Made by a program: the position numbers and the translations under genes
Notes under the pieces: generated by a model
What the model saw: only the letters and a program-made list of their open reading frames with translations
What the model was told of the DNA's origin: nothing
The model's database searches: none
In this document: piece after piece, positions 35,483-47,668 of the stretch
How the letters are laid out: each line of letters opens with the position of its first letter
How positions within the stretch are numbered: position 1 is the stretch's first letter
Origin: Stratiolaelaps scimitus
Lineage: Eukaryota > Arthropoda > Arachnida > Mesostigmata > Laelapidae
Direction of reading: 5' to 3'
Length of the DNA: 64,000 nt
NCBI GenBank assembly: GCA_019614645.1
Contig: JABWDB010000004.1
Coordinates: 22,506,001 to 22,570,000, forward strand

Positions 35483-35506
35483 CTGCACACACACACACAC
35501 ACACAA
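35483..35506. repeat. AC microsatellite
   Basis: A run of about eleven CA units. Confidence 0.95.
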
Positions 35507-35734
35507 ACAGAAGACACTCACGAATAGAGAGAAAACACAAAAATCGAATCACATGAGATCTATACCGAAGTGCAGACACAAGGCGGGCGTCATACACCTG
35601 ATTTTTTCCTCGACAGGATTCAGGACGACCCTAGATAGGTCCCGAAATGGAAACGTACTACCAGCATGAACCAGTACAGGCGATCGACTTAGGAGAGAGA
35701 AAGAGAGCAGCGTTAAAAAAATACCTAATAATAC

Positions 35735-35786
35735 TATTGTTACTAATAATAATGATAATAATAATAATAATGATAATAATAATAGG
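35735..35786. repeat. AAT microsatellite
   Basis: AAT units with ATG interruptions. Confidence 0.93.
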
Positions 35787-36204
35787 GAGTCTAGACCTAC
35801 ATAAGTACGTTATGTGCAGAATGCGAAAACGCCTAGCGCAAATTTCCGCGTGACGTTATAGGATACAAACAGTAACAGGCAATACGCAGACAGACCTCAA
35901 TTGTATTCTGTCTAAACGAGACAATTACTGTTATCTCGAAGTTGTCTCGAGTTGGTGAACGGTGACACCGCCCGTTCAATTTCGCTTCGCGAAAAGAGCG
36001 ATTCGTGGCAGCATAAGAATAATAATAATAATAATAAAATAATCCTAAATTGATAAGAATATATATATATATATATATATAGATCGAGAGAGGAATATGT
36101 GAGGAACGCGGTACATACACGGCAGGAACGTGAATCTCGCTCCTTCTTGACGAAGTTCCTTGACGCTCGATAATATGTTCGTGTTGAATAATAAGGGCCA
36201 CAGA

Positions 36205-36230
36205 GAGAGGGAGAGAGAGAGAGAGAGAGA
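36205..36230. repeat. GA microsatellite
   Basis: GAGA units preceded by GAGG variants. Confidence 0.93.
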
Positions 36231-36338
36231 TCTGAAACAGTGGTGAGACGACGAGCGGAAGAGTTGAGATCCATACACGCATTGAGGCAGACATACAGAC
36301 AACACAGAGAGGGACTTCGTAGTCATTGTAAGTTGGAA

Positions 36339-36460
36339 GTAATAATTATAATAATAATAATAAAAATTATAATAATAACAACAATAATACTAATGAGAAT
36401 AATACTGAAGATGATGACAATAATAATAATAATACCAACAATAATAATAATAATGATGAG
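36339..36460. repeat. Degenerate AAT/ATA tract
   Basis: About 120 bp of AAT-like units with scattered substitutions. It explains the long Ile/Leu-rich frames on both strands. Confidence 0.9.
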
Positions 36461-37865
36461 GATGAGATGCGAGAAAAATGAGTAATAACGTAAAGCCAAT
36501 GATGGTCGATGTGACACCCTGATTGATGATGATTGATAAAAATAATGACGAATTTCATCGACGATTGACGATTGAGACCGACGTTCGAGAGTTGAACAGC
36601 TGCTGTGTCCAGTGAGCAGCAACGTTGCTAGACCTAACAACAAACAAAAAAAAAGCGTAAAACTATACCCAATAAAGCTAACCAACCGAAAACGCGAACC
36701 TGTTCGGTGTTGTCATTCGTAGGGGTGTTAATTACAAGCGTGAAAGTGAGTCCTCGATTTAAGTATTGTATAATTTGGCGAAATAATGCAGAACGATCAA
36801 AGATGAACAACAAAAATTACGAAGGCAAAGTTCGTTGTGACAATGTCGAGCTGTAGAAATGCGGACAAATAAAGGAGGAAAAAACATTTCATTAGCACTA
36901 TCGAATTTAGAGTTAATGAAGAGAAACCCATATATGGTTATTAACGAGTTATTATTAACGAGTCCCGTGAAATAAAAACGGAATTTTAATATGTATTCTA
37001 GAAAAAACAAGCAACGGGATTTCGTAAAGGAATATTGAGATTCACTTCAAGCCGCTTCAAAGGCCAGACTGTCTGGAACCGTTTTGGGGGTGACAAAAAC
37101 CGAGAGCTGTTTGAATTTTTCGTACGCACCGCCAAAGTATAAGAAGGGCTTGTGTGCGTTTTGACTACACGAGATAAGAGGAAGCCCGGCTATAGGTGAA
37201 ATGTTTATGATGCTCAGCGCGTGGAAATACACCTTTTTTAGTTGTTTTTTAGTTGGTTTGCATGAGTCACTGATCCGAGTCACCGCATAAACGTGTCGAG
37301 CCTCATGCGAGCAATTAGATCTTTGGCTAGGAATAGGGATTATTCATCGCTTTTGTCTTCTTTCCTGGCATTACGAAGATATATTCATATAGTCAATTAA
37401 TGCCATCACATGATATAACACATTTATAGGCTTCAATTTCGCGCCGTCCGGTAGATAACTGATTCCTATTTCTCATGTGGGATTTTGCGGATGCTAGTAA
37501 TATGCATGTGGAACCTCCCCCTGTACCGACAACACTATCAAGAAACATTAAACCGAAAAGCTATAATCGTGAATGTTAAAGCGAGTCGTATCTCACAACC
37601 TCACATTTTACGGTGATATCGTAGGACGCATGTAAGTCTCGGGAACTTTGCAGAAGTATAACTTGATTACCGCTCCAGCTGCTTCATTGCCAATGGCAAG
37701 TGTGGCAAGAGCATCCCAGGACAGGAAAAAAGGAGTCGAGGATATTCCAGGAGTCGAGCCCGGTGGCTCTCAGTCTTTCTTTCATCAGAGAACGCCACTT
37801 ATCTGTGGGGCGTTAACACAAGTCATGTCGGAAGGAAAAGTCCACACCCGCCTGCGGCCAGCCCC

Positions 37866-37960
37866 CTGAAGGATTTGAACCTGCGATATTGATCTGGTGC
37901 ATTCGGAAAAGTTGTGTCCCTGAATACTACTGACGTTAGCGCCTAAACCATCATCGGGAC
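37866..37960 (-). mobile_element. tRNA-derived SINE-like element
   Basis: On the - strand there is a B-box-like GGTTCAAATCC (37871-37881) and an A-box-like GATGGTTTAGGCGC (about 37940-37952). The 60-70 bp spacing is wider than in a tRNA, so the copy is diverged. It sits ~230 bp from a fragment resembling the 29.5 kb SINE body. Confidence 0.45.
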
Positions 37961-39847
37961 TCCACCGGATAGCTATGCTGGGCGAACTCTCCGTGGATAT
38001 CGCGGCGGGCATATAAAGGTCGGATCGGCTGCTGGAAAGCTCAAACAACCGACCATCACCTAACAAAATTTGAGCTGGCAGCAAGAGCCAGTTAACACGG
38101 ACATCAAGGTGCAACATCCTCATACAATTCTTCATCATCAGTTCTATCAGCGGGTAGTATCGTCTGATAGCAACAAGATAGCAAGATGACACCTGCTCAC
38201 CGTCTAGCGGAATGAACCCTACTGCTACTGCTGCTGCCGCCACCGCCATACGCCCAATCGACCTCGTTTTGTTCACCCGATGTTGAAGGCCACCTTCTAA
38301 TCAGCTGCCGAGAAAATCGGCTACTACTTACGCTGCGCGAATTGGATTCGTAGAGAGAGAAACTGCAAAAAGCACGTACCTCGACTTCTAGAAGATATGT
38401 ACACGTCCACAAAGCTGGCGGCTGGCCACCGCTGCCAACCCCTCAGTGCGAACGGTGAAGGATGGTGATGCCCGTGAGACGGAAAGTCGAACGTATGGAC
38501 GACGCGCGAAGGCCGTAGTGATTGTAGAGGCAGCGGCCGCAGTAGAAGCTGGCCCAAGTAACAACACCTCCAGGGCCAAAGGAAAGAAGGGTAGCAATAG
38601 CCATAGCAGCAGCAGTGGCACCAGCAGTGAACCGAACTAGGTACAACTTACACCCCCATCTGTCCGTCGTCTTGTAGCACCAGTGGCGCGGTTGCCGTTA
38701 CGCCGTCGGCCCCACTACGCCGAGACGCTCCCAGAGGGAGAATTGCAAAGTAGCTTGAACTAAAATACAGTCCAGTTCCATTCACTTATTCATGTGTCAA
38801 TATTGGCCCAGCTCAAGGGACATCTGAGCGAGTCGGTTGGCTTGGCGACTGGTTGTCTGTCACCAGCGGGCGGACCCTCCGCGCTCAGAACTGCCTACCC
38901 TGAGGGCTAGTTGAGCCAGCTCTATCCTTATAATGTACACATACATTCTAGGAGAGAGAGAGAGAGAGAAGAAAGAGAGTCCCACGTCAACTTTGCTTGA
39001 TCACTACAAAGCCTTCGTACGAGTTGCTTCGCCTGCATCGGTTGTTGTTCACCCTAGGGAAAATTCAATTGGCACGCCGCATCGCTTACGAAGACAGTAT
39101 GCATCAACTACACGGAGAGTAATTTAGCTGTGAAAACAGACTAACTATATATGTATATATATGTGCTTGTAGACAAGCCAACAGACTAAGATGGACGCAC
39201 GCAGTAAACATTCGGGGAATATCGGCACAATAACGCTCCACAAGATCGGAGATCATAAAAAGCGAATGGGCCTGCTGGGTTTGATCGAGGTGCAGTGATT
39301 CTCGGAATGAAGACGTTTTTGTGGCCACCGTCTCGGGGACGATCGATCAACATGAAGCGTTGGCCCCTTTGAACGAGATTGAAATTGGAAGTAGTAGGTG
39401 TGCCAGACTTCCTCTTTAATATATACATATTTATAGCAGAGAAAGATTAGTAGATACAAGTTTTTATTAGGTAATAAAGGAAAGCCAATTGGACAAGAAC
39501 CATGGCCGGTCCATGGTCGGACGGTATTGTACTTAGTTTCGATTCTGTTCGAGATTCTACAGCCTCGTAACAGCTGATCGCAATACTGCTGTGGACCCAA
39601 TCAGATTAAACGTCAGTAGTATCCTTAATGACTAACAAGTCTGCATCTTCTGCGGACATCACAAAACCAGTCAATCGCAATGTTCGATATATTTCATATA
39701 CTGAACATCCCATCAAGAGTCAATGCGTCATGAGGAGTCAGATGGGCAGTTATAATCTAGTAATATACGCACAGTTTTTTTTATTCTAAAAAAATCAACA
39801 CGATCATCGCTATCTCTCTATTTCTTCTATTTCTCTACCGTTCGCAG

Positions 39848-39885
39848 TCTCGCCTCGCCGACGATTGGCATATGCCAACGACAAG
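39848..39885 (+). CDS. Candidate 38-nt micro-exon
   Basis: It is flanked by an excellent acceptor (TTCTATTTCTCTACCGTTCGCAG) and an excellent donor (CAAG|GTGAGT). Read with two leading bases it gives SPRRRLAYANDK and ends in phase 0. The next micro-exon at 41546 then continues SHREVTLDQ. Alternative frames are possible, and it may be untranslated. The host gene is not recognised. Confidence 0.42.
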
Positions 39886-40044
39886 GTGAGTGCATAATCA
39901 CCCGAGTCACGTGACACTCATCGAGACGCTGAAATTGGCTCTCACTCTACCGTCTCTCTCTCTTTTGTCGTTATTGGCGTTCTTTTTTTTTAGTTTTTTT
40001 TTTTTTATTATTTCGGCTTTGACTGCAGCAGCCACCCGACGGTT

Positions 40045-41500
40045 GCCACTGCCACCGAGGATTTTCGAAATGTGGAAGAAACGCGCTGTTGTTGTTGCTG
40101 CTGCTGCTGCTGCTGCTATTCAAGCGGTTTTTCAAGCAGCAGACCCTGGACCCCGCAAGAAGCCACCCTGGCTGGAAGATAGAGGAAAAGCAGATCTCCA
40201 TCGACATCTACCTAAAATGAATGCTGATTCCAGAAAACGTTCGATAGAGGAGAGACCACCGTGAGCCTGCTGACGACAGGAAGACAGCGGCCGAGGCAGG
40301 GAGTCATTTCAAGTTCTCGGCTACCCCCCGCCAGAAGAGCTCTCCGCATGAGCACGCGGAGCAATGAGCACGGTCCGGAACTGTCGCTGTGTGACGCGAG
40401 CTCCGGAGCTCTGCGGCAAAGCACGGCGCAGGGGGGGAAACGCCGCTCAGAACAATACATATGCCGTTAGATACGCACGAAAGTGGTCACAAAGTGGAAA
40501 CATTGAGACGTCGAGGGTCGGACAAGCGACGTCGTGCACTCCGTTGCCGTATGATGCCGACAGAATGCCGCGTTCAGCTTTGCTGCTGAGTTTGAGCCGG
40601 GACCAGCCTTGGGGTGAAGCGTCTCAACGTTTTCCTCTGTATTAGCTGGGGCTAGATTTGGCGCTGAGTCGCAAGTCACCGTCGCAACGCATGACGGCGA
40701 ATTATATCAAAGAGATGCACAAGCCATTGTCTAGCTGTACTGTACGTAGGTTGTCGCCGTAAGACGATGTTCTTATAACGACATCGGTGTATCTCACGAC
40801 TCGTTAACAAATTCTCGGTAGATAGATAGATAAAACGGTCCGGCCATATTGAAAGTAGAGTAATCAATCATAGCTGCCTGCTTGCTGGCCAAGGGAGGAG
40901 CTAGACGAGGAAAGGAGAGACTCGCGTGTGCAACGAACAAGAACGTCGCTTTTTGACGAGAAAACGACACAACTGGAAAAGTTCGAGGGAGAAATCGGTA
41001 GAGTACTAAACAATTGTCCCGCATGAAATCGGCTACGTACAGGGGATGTTTTCAGTTAAATCAACTCGGAACGAATAGCAAGCTATTGTTGTCACGTCTA
41101 CCTAATAGGCATAAACTGGTTGAGGTTAAGGTCGCGATCAGAAATCGCATAGATATTGCTTCGTAGAAGTTTTCGTGACCAGGGGACTCTCTGCCCCTGT
41201 ACACGAGATCAATGAATAGGGAAGCGAGTGTTTAAAATAAATGTTCACTAAAGGCTGTTCTTCGTGACATCGACCGGTAGCAGGGTGACTGCGCTACTTT
41301 TACCGACAAAAGCCACTAACTGATTTTCAACAATTTCGGCCATTGTGCAAGCAATGAAATGAGTAATCAAATAAAAACACTCACCTAATAGTTCACGCAG
41401 AATCAAGAACCGTTCCCTAAGATCTACACGAGTTTATATATACTGGCGGGTAGCGACGTGGGCTGGGCTCAGGATCCACAATCGCCTCGGACGTCCCCGT
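40045..41500. other. Stretch between micro-exons, no clear exon
   Basis: A GCT-repeat-rich frame at 40073-40258 (+) ends near a weak CACC|GTGAGC donor and could be an exon, but the upstream acceptor is unclear. Otherwise nothing recognisable. Confidence 0.3.
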
Positions 41501-41545
41501 GTTCCGTCCCCAGCTGGGTCTTACCAATTTCTCTTCTTTCGCCAG

Positions 41546-41573
41546 TCACATCGCGAAGTTACGCTAGACCAAC
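41546..41573 (+). CDS. Candidate 28-nt micro-exon
   Basis: The acceptor tract is TTTCTCTTCTTTCGCCAG and the donor AAC|GTGAGT. In the frame carried over from 39848-39885 it reads SHREVTLDQ and leaves one base. One of the three frames hits a stop, leaving two possible. No matching next exon was identified with confidence. Confidence 0.4.
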
Positions 41574-42725
41574 GTGAGTATATAATACATATTACAGCAC
41601 TTCCGATTCGTCGCCATGGGCAACATAGCCAAATTGCGGCGGTATAGGCGCTGAGACGATTGGCGCCCTTATAAGATCAATATCACGCTAGCTGTTCATT
41701 GCTTCGCAAGAGTGAAGTGCGATGTTCCGGTCTGAAATAAACGGCCATAAAGTCAGATTCTGTTAGAACGAGCGATATCCCGACCTTCATAACCAGCTAA
41801 GGTCAAACATGTGGAAGGATAATGCATGCATAGCTTAAATGAGCTCCGAGGTGAGGGCGTCTCGGTGGAAAAGTCCTAAAAAGGAACGAGAAAAAATAAC
41901 ACGTTTACCGCCGACAGGACACGCCCCCTCGTCCCGGCCACCCATCCACATGCAGACAATGTGTCGTATGAAATTACACCAGCGAACGCATATACCCGGC
42001 AACAGAATCTAATGGGCGATGCTAGAAAGGTTCGTCAGGTCGACGAGCCTCAATGCCCTATCGTGTCCGGCCTTTACATCGGATGGCAGTAAATACGGCG
42101 GGAAGTGAGATTGGACGCCCTTCTTGAGCACTACCTATTATAGTTAGCTGGCGTGCAACTTTACTGAAGCTTTTAAAGGATAACATCACAGGGTTAAGGG
42201 GAACGGGTCAGCTTCCCTTTTTGCTTATTATAGTGACCGGCGTGATTTACTGAAATTAAGACTTGCACACAAAACACAATGTGGTCGACATCTGCAAGAT
42301 ATATCACGTCGCATCCACAAATTACATTATGCGCCATAGTTCACTGGTACTTGCTCAAACAGTGAATTCGAAAACCGTTTGTTTTTAATCAAGATCAGAT
42401 TGGGAACATGAGTGTGTTTTTGTAATCTTTCCCTCGTCGAATGCTACACTATCTAATAAATTGGTCTCCGTCTGTCAAATCGAGAGCTAACTCATCTCGT
42501 TCAAACTGTACTTGTCAAAGTACTTCTCACTTTTTTGCAAACTTGGTCTCCTTCACTCTACACGAGCGTATAAAAGTGGCCTATTAGACCCCTAAGATCA
42601 AGATGCACAGAGTACGCGCTAGACATGGCATCTTAGTGACCAACGTTGATGATAATAATAGTCATCGAGACGAAAATTCATGAGCTGGACAGCAAACTTT
42701 GCGTGATTGGTGATTGTGAAGTTAA

Positions 42726-42770
42726 TTCACGATTCTTTTATCACGACTCTTCATATTCACGACTCTTTTA
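42726..42770. repeat. Three tandem 15-bp units
   Basis: Three imperfect copies of TTCACGACTCTTTTA. Confidence 0.8.
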
Positions 42771-42878
42771 TTTAAAGAAGCATATTCTTAAAAGCATAAT
42801 GAAATGATAGGCCATTATTAAGATGCCTTGTTTTATAAAGAAGAAAAACGCAACGGCTGCTATTTCATGAGCCGTTCA

Positions 42879-42932
42879 TTTTGAGGGTCTGTGTCTTTAT
42901 ATATATATATGAAGACGCAAAGACCCTCAAAA
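42879..42932. repeat. Hairpin with AT loop
   Basis: TTTTGAGGGTCTGTGTCTT pairs with AAGACGCAAAGACCCTCAAAA around a TATATATATATG loop, giving a stem of about 19 bp with one two-base bulge. It could be a small foldback element or a structured RNA. Confidence 0.65.
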
Positions 42933-42940
42933 TTGCCCTT

Positions 42941-42943
<3 letters not shown>

Positions 42944-42975
<32 letters not shown>
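42944..42975. repeat. AT microsatellite
   Basis: A pure TA run just after the hairpin. Confidence 0.95.
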
Positions 42976-42976
<1 letters not shown>

Positions 42977-43149
42977 CAACCCAAGTGTAAAACAGAATTT
43001 ACTTCAACTATGAGCGTTAGCTTAGCCAAGCTAAAAACCTGCATATTTATCGAGTCCAATTCTATTTTCAAGTCAGTCCAATCCCGACCCTCGATCACGG
43101 CCCTCTCTAGTGATGATCACGACCCCCTTACCAACGGCAGCTGAACAGC

Positions 43150-45165
43150 CAACGCCGCAACAGCAGCAGTAGCAATGGTCCTTGCTTTGCTGCTCTGTAA
43201 CTTTCTACGTTAGCAATTCTGCTATCCCCTTATCATTTTCTCAATGCCAACGGTCGCGGCTGCTCTACGTGCTCCCAGACAGCGCGCGCTTTATGCCCTC
43301 GACGTCATCGTCACTGTCGCCCGCATTGTAGCGCAGCGCACCCCATTTACCCCTCTATTCGCGACCCTTTCCGTTTCTCCCGGTTGTCGGGGAGAGGGCT
43401 GCCTCGACGGGATTGGGGAGAACGCCTCGGGCTGGGTGAATGGTTGGGGGCGGGGGGGGTCCTGTGCCACGGCCTCGCTAACGGCGGACCGGGGGTAACT
43501 CGGTGGCGCCGCCTAGGCCACATCTTGGCCCTCCGCTCAGGTTCGGCTCTCCTCCACCGACTCCTCTGCACTGCACTCGCTCGCTGTTGATGTTCCAAAG
43601 CGAAATCGACAATCGGGGCGCTGGACGAGCTGGATGGAGAGTCAGCACCAGCAAGTCAGCAGCAGTAGTACACGGGTTGGCCTGCGAGCCAAGCAGAGCT
43701 AGGTACCCACTGTACACTGTGTACACTTGCTAGAACACAGCTTGAGGTGCTGGAACTGCTGGAATCGCTGCTGGACCCTGACTACGAAGACAGGAGAGAG
43801 AGGGAAAGAGCGCTTCAGCGATCGACGACAACAACAGCTAGCAGGGCTCACGGCAATACATGAAGATGCGCGCGCCCGAGCGCGCGCGCTCGTGAGAATA
43901 CGTGAGACGACGAGAGGTTAGAGGGTACCAACGGGAACGCCCGCAGCAGCAGCAACAGTAGCAGTAGTCGTAGTGGCTAAGAAATAAGCAGCAGCGCAGA
44001 GGCACTCGTCGTTTTCTGCTGTTACTTTGACAGTTCTGCCAACCGAGCTATTCGGTACTCCGTCGCAACGACGTTGTGTAGAGGAGCAGGCAGGCGGTGG
44101 CGGAAGTCGTGGCGGGCACCAGCGGTGCAGCATTCGTACAGCGAACGCTGTGCGCAACGGTGATGGTGTCGATAGTGGTGGCCTGGTGATGCTGACGGTG
44201 ATAATGGTTGTGGTAGTGATGGCGTGACATCGAAGAAGAAGAAGAGGAACGACCCTCGTCGCTGTCCAACAGCAGCGAGCTTACCTGCCTTCGTGAACGC
44301 TACGAGAGGCTACGAGAGGCCAGACGAGGCTGGGAGAGACACCAGATCGGCTGCCGCTCGTCGGCCACGGTCATGGTGAACATGGACGGTAGTGGTGGCG
44401 GCAGCAACACCAGCAGTAGCAGTCGCTGTGGTAGCGGCCGCTGCTAGCGAGAAGACGCCGCCATGAACTCGTGAGGGGGCTATGGGCAACGGCGATCAGT
44501 GGTCGAAGGTGGCCGTGGTGATGGTGTGTGCGTTGGATGGTGGTGCTGTGCTCGGATGGACGAAAAGCGCCGAACAAAGCGACAGGCCAAGGCCAAGACG
44601 GAAGACGTACCGCAGCAGCGGAGCCGTGACCTGTCGAACAACGACAACGGAGACGGCCAAGCCAAACGGGACCACGAATTTGACAACAACAACAACAACA
44701 GCAGCAACAGCAACGGGAACAACAACAACAACAACATCGATATCGCCAACAGCAACAACAGCGACGAAGGTGGTGGCGGTGAGAACAACAAGAGCAACAA
44801 CAACAACCACAGCAACAACAAAAGTAGCAGTAGCAGCATCAAGGAATTTGTGTTCCCTTGGTGGTCGTGGTGGTGGCGGTACCGCCCGAGGTGGTCGCGC
44901 TATTGCGAGTTGTCGCACTGTAGCCAGCAACGGAGGAACGGGAGGGATCGTCAAGACGGAAACAACTCAAGTGGACAGCCCCGTTACTCCTCGGGCGGCG
45001 CTAGCGGTGAAGGCCCCCGCAGCAGTAGCGGCAGGCGTCATGTGAAGCGCGCGGGCCGAAGACAGTGGTTCGTCAAGCGAGCTCGCCGCCCGCCATGGTG
45101 CATCCTTGCATACGGTGTTTTTTCGGGCCGGCCTCCATCCCGCACTGCTGTGTCACCTGGCCAGG
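43150..45165. promoter_or_regulatory. GC-rich island, possible bidirectional promoter
   Basis: About 2 kb of GC-rich DNA with strong splice donors in both directions: CAG|GTAAGT on + at 45165, and CAG|GTAAGC on - at 44284. Donors facing outward from a GC island suggest divergent first exons. A Leu/Glu-rich + strand frame (LEVLELLESLLDPDYEDRR) lies at about 43738-43862 but lacks a clear acceptor. Confidence 0.3.
44556..45164 (+). CDS. Candidate first exon, Asn/Ser-rich
   Basis: An ATG at 44556 opens 203 codons ending at CCTGGCCAG|GTAAGT, a consensus donor, in phase 0. The peptide begins MDEKRRTKRQAKAK, then a long Asn/Ser run from AAC/AGC repeats, a Trp-rich patch and a basic Arg/Ser region. 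The repeats hold several frames open, including a Thr-rich one, so the reading frame is unsure. It could also be a 5' untranslated exon. The donor is the strongest evidence. Confidence 0.3.
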
Positions 45166-46072
45166 TAAGTGATCGGAAAGTCATTGCAAAGGTTGATAAC
45201 GAACAGAGAAACAAAACAGTGTTTCATTCGGTATCTGGACGACGGACGGTGGCAAGAGCGTGATTTGCTTGCGGTGTGATTGCTTGCGATATCGACTTAC
45301 GATACGATTTGTTTTTAAAGAGATTTTTGGCATAGGAGGTGCTGTTAGCTGGGCCATCGTTCGGAACTACTTTTGTTTGACTTTGAAATATACTGGTACA
45401 ACTACTTACCACTATATATATAAGAAAACTTAAACATTGCCCAAATTGCAGTTCCTTCAATAGATCAATATATAAACCATTACTGTTACATGTATGTTCG
45501 TTCAAATATGCGACTCCGCCAGCCGATCGAAGCTAACGTAGAATACGGTTCAGCCGAACGACGACCGCTCTGCTGGCCGCAAAAAAACATTCACCAAGCT
45601 CAATTTTAGCCATTACACGTGCAAACGATACCGTGAACATCACCCGACACCGTGAGGCGACAACAAGCAATCATTACTACGTGTCTATCGACTACTAGTA
45701 CTCTTACTATTACTACAACGATAGATGGGGGGAGGAGTATTTATTATAGCGACGATAGATTGTTACTGAGATCGTCTATTTGATTCCATGCTACGACTAG
45801 ATATCAGTTGCATTTTGGTGATGAGTGCGGCTCGTGACTCACTGAAGCCTTCGACCGCCGCCGCCGCCGTTGTCCCCCTCTGCTCAACACCGTTCGGCCC
45901 GTTTAATCTTCGGCAGTAGTAAACCCTGATCAGTGCACATATCCGCAGATTCGTTGTTCGCCGTGCGCGCCACCTCGCTATTTCGGGACAGCTACGATAA
46001 GTGAGACCTCCTGTGAGTGTATAAGCGAGGGCTCGGGCGGGTCGGAGCTACCATAAGGGGTCTGACACATCT

Positions 46073-46074
<2 letters not shown>

Positions 46075-46099
<25 letters not shown>
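46075..46099. repeat. GA microsatellite
   Basis: About twelve GA units. Confidence 0.95.
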
Positions 46100-46103
<4 letters not shown>

Positions 46104-47597
46104 CCGCTATCGAGAACTCAGGAGAATTGCATGTCGTTAGCCTCGGACGACTGCTGCTCGATGGAACGATTCAATTTAGAGTAAATGAGTGTGTGGGTGA
46201 GCGAATGGAGCGGGCCAGCGACAGGGGCGGTTGGAGGGGGCTGGCAGTCGTAGCCAGATGGTTGCGCTAGTTGGTTGGGAGTTTTGTCTAGGAATGACAT
46301 GGCTTACGGCGGCGTTATCGCGCCTTTCAGCTGTGAGTGGAGTAGCAGCGAGGACAACTGCGGCGGCGGCGGCGTATTATATGGCCAAAAACAGAACAGA
46401 CAAACAGTTCCAGCTGTATTTCGGTGGTGTTCGGTGCCAAGCGACGAGATGCGAGCGGTGACGTTTGGCGGACGCTGAGAAGAACGCTCGATGAGGACAA
46501 AGATGAAGAAGCATTCGTCACTCGCACACGAATTCAACGAAGGGCTCTGCTCCTCGACACACCCCTGCTCCCGATGACCAATGACCTTTATCATTTTAGC
46601 TATGCGTGCGTCACGTACGTATTGCCTGTGGTATCAGCGGATGTGGTCCAGGTCATGGATCCAGTTTATTGTACCTTTATTCACTGATTTTTGCCCCTCT
46701 CGTACAACGCACCGAGATGAACACCACCACCGCGGCATGATAACGGTGTGTGTATGCGTAGATGTCGATGTCAACGTGCATTTCCTGTACGAAATTAGAT
46801 TATTTCTCGCATTGCCGGCAGTGTCCGCCAGTTGACTTTCTGGTGTCTGTCGGGCGATGACGACGGCCGGTGATCTCTCCGCCGCATATTCCCGTACGAA
46901 CCTGCTTCATTCATCTTCTCGTTGTGTGCTTTTTTTTGTGTTCCTGTTCATCTTTCGGCGGGTCGCCGTCGCTCGTAGCGAACGTAAGGCCAAGCGGTAC
47001 GGGTTGGTGTCGGCCCGTCGGCTGCGGGCCCAGCCGCCGAGTCATAGCGGTCCGGGTCATGCGATCCATGGCTCGGGCGGACCTGAACGGAGAAGCAGAA
47101 ATACCTGGGCCACTTATGAGGACGAGGCACGACACAAGGTCAGGGTTAGAGGGAATGCTATCCCCTGTCGACATCTCGCGATCTCAGATCGCATCGCGAC
47201 CTATTTATGCCGAGAAAAGCTATCGCCCGCGTCCACCGTCGTCCGAGACTCGTTATGAGGGTCTCGACGAAAGTCAAATAGCAGTTGAATGCCTATCCAA
47301 AGACGAAGCTAGAATACGTCATTCACCTTGGTGTTATCATATTTTAACCCACGACAACCTCCGAACAATTATTTATTACCGCGACAATAGCCCCGATTGT
47401 CGCCCCTTGCTGACCCTAGACATCAGTCAGTGATTCGACGGTCGTAGCAGCCTACGCCAGTTTGCGATTCTTCATTCTTGTTGGTAAGGCCCCCTGGCTG
47501 ATTTCGTGACTCCTATGTTGGGGCCGCGTGTCTCGCATTTCGTCTGTCGTCGTGGAGAGTTACAGTATACTGCTCAAACTTAAAGTTATCTTGCAAT

Positions 47598-47668
47598 CAA
47601 CGGTGGATCGAAGCCCGGACCTGCCTGGGCTGGCGGCTGATGACCACAGCTAGATCAACTACGCCAAT
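47598..47668 (-). mobile_element. tRNA-like element, SINE head
   Basis: On the - strand: TGGCGTAGTTGATC (A-box-like, 47652-47666) and GGCTTCGATCC (B-box-like, 47605-47615) at about tRNA spacing. The arms do not pair well enough to call a functional tRNA. Probably a SINE head or a tRNA pseudogene. Confidence 0.4.

Larger units (their letters stand above)
26050..38400. other. Gene-poor, microsatellite-dense stretch
   Basis: I saw no convincing exon here. The stretch is dominated by AAT, AT, GA, GT and TG tracts and one SINE-like copy near 29.5 kb. Isolated frames at 30088-30282 (+), 33591-33806 (-) and 37047-37283 (-) look protein-like but lack supporting splice sites. Many of the long open frames here are translations of AAT or CT repeats. 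Confidence 0.5.

Noticed and set aside
36323..36685. Long Ile/Leu-rich - strand open frame resembling a membrane protein
   Set aside because: It is a translation of a degenerate AAT tract with no splice sites or motif.
38443..38638. Possible + strand exon with Ala/Ser-rich peptide ending GTSSEPN
   Set aside because: The acceptor CCCCTCAG is fair, but the frame ends at a stop that overlaps a weak donor, and no partner in phase was found.
44480..44842. Leu-rich 120-codon - strand frame
   Set aside because: It arises from TTG/TGC trinucleotide repeats opposite the Asn/Ser-rich frame; composition is pure repeat.
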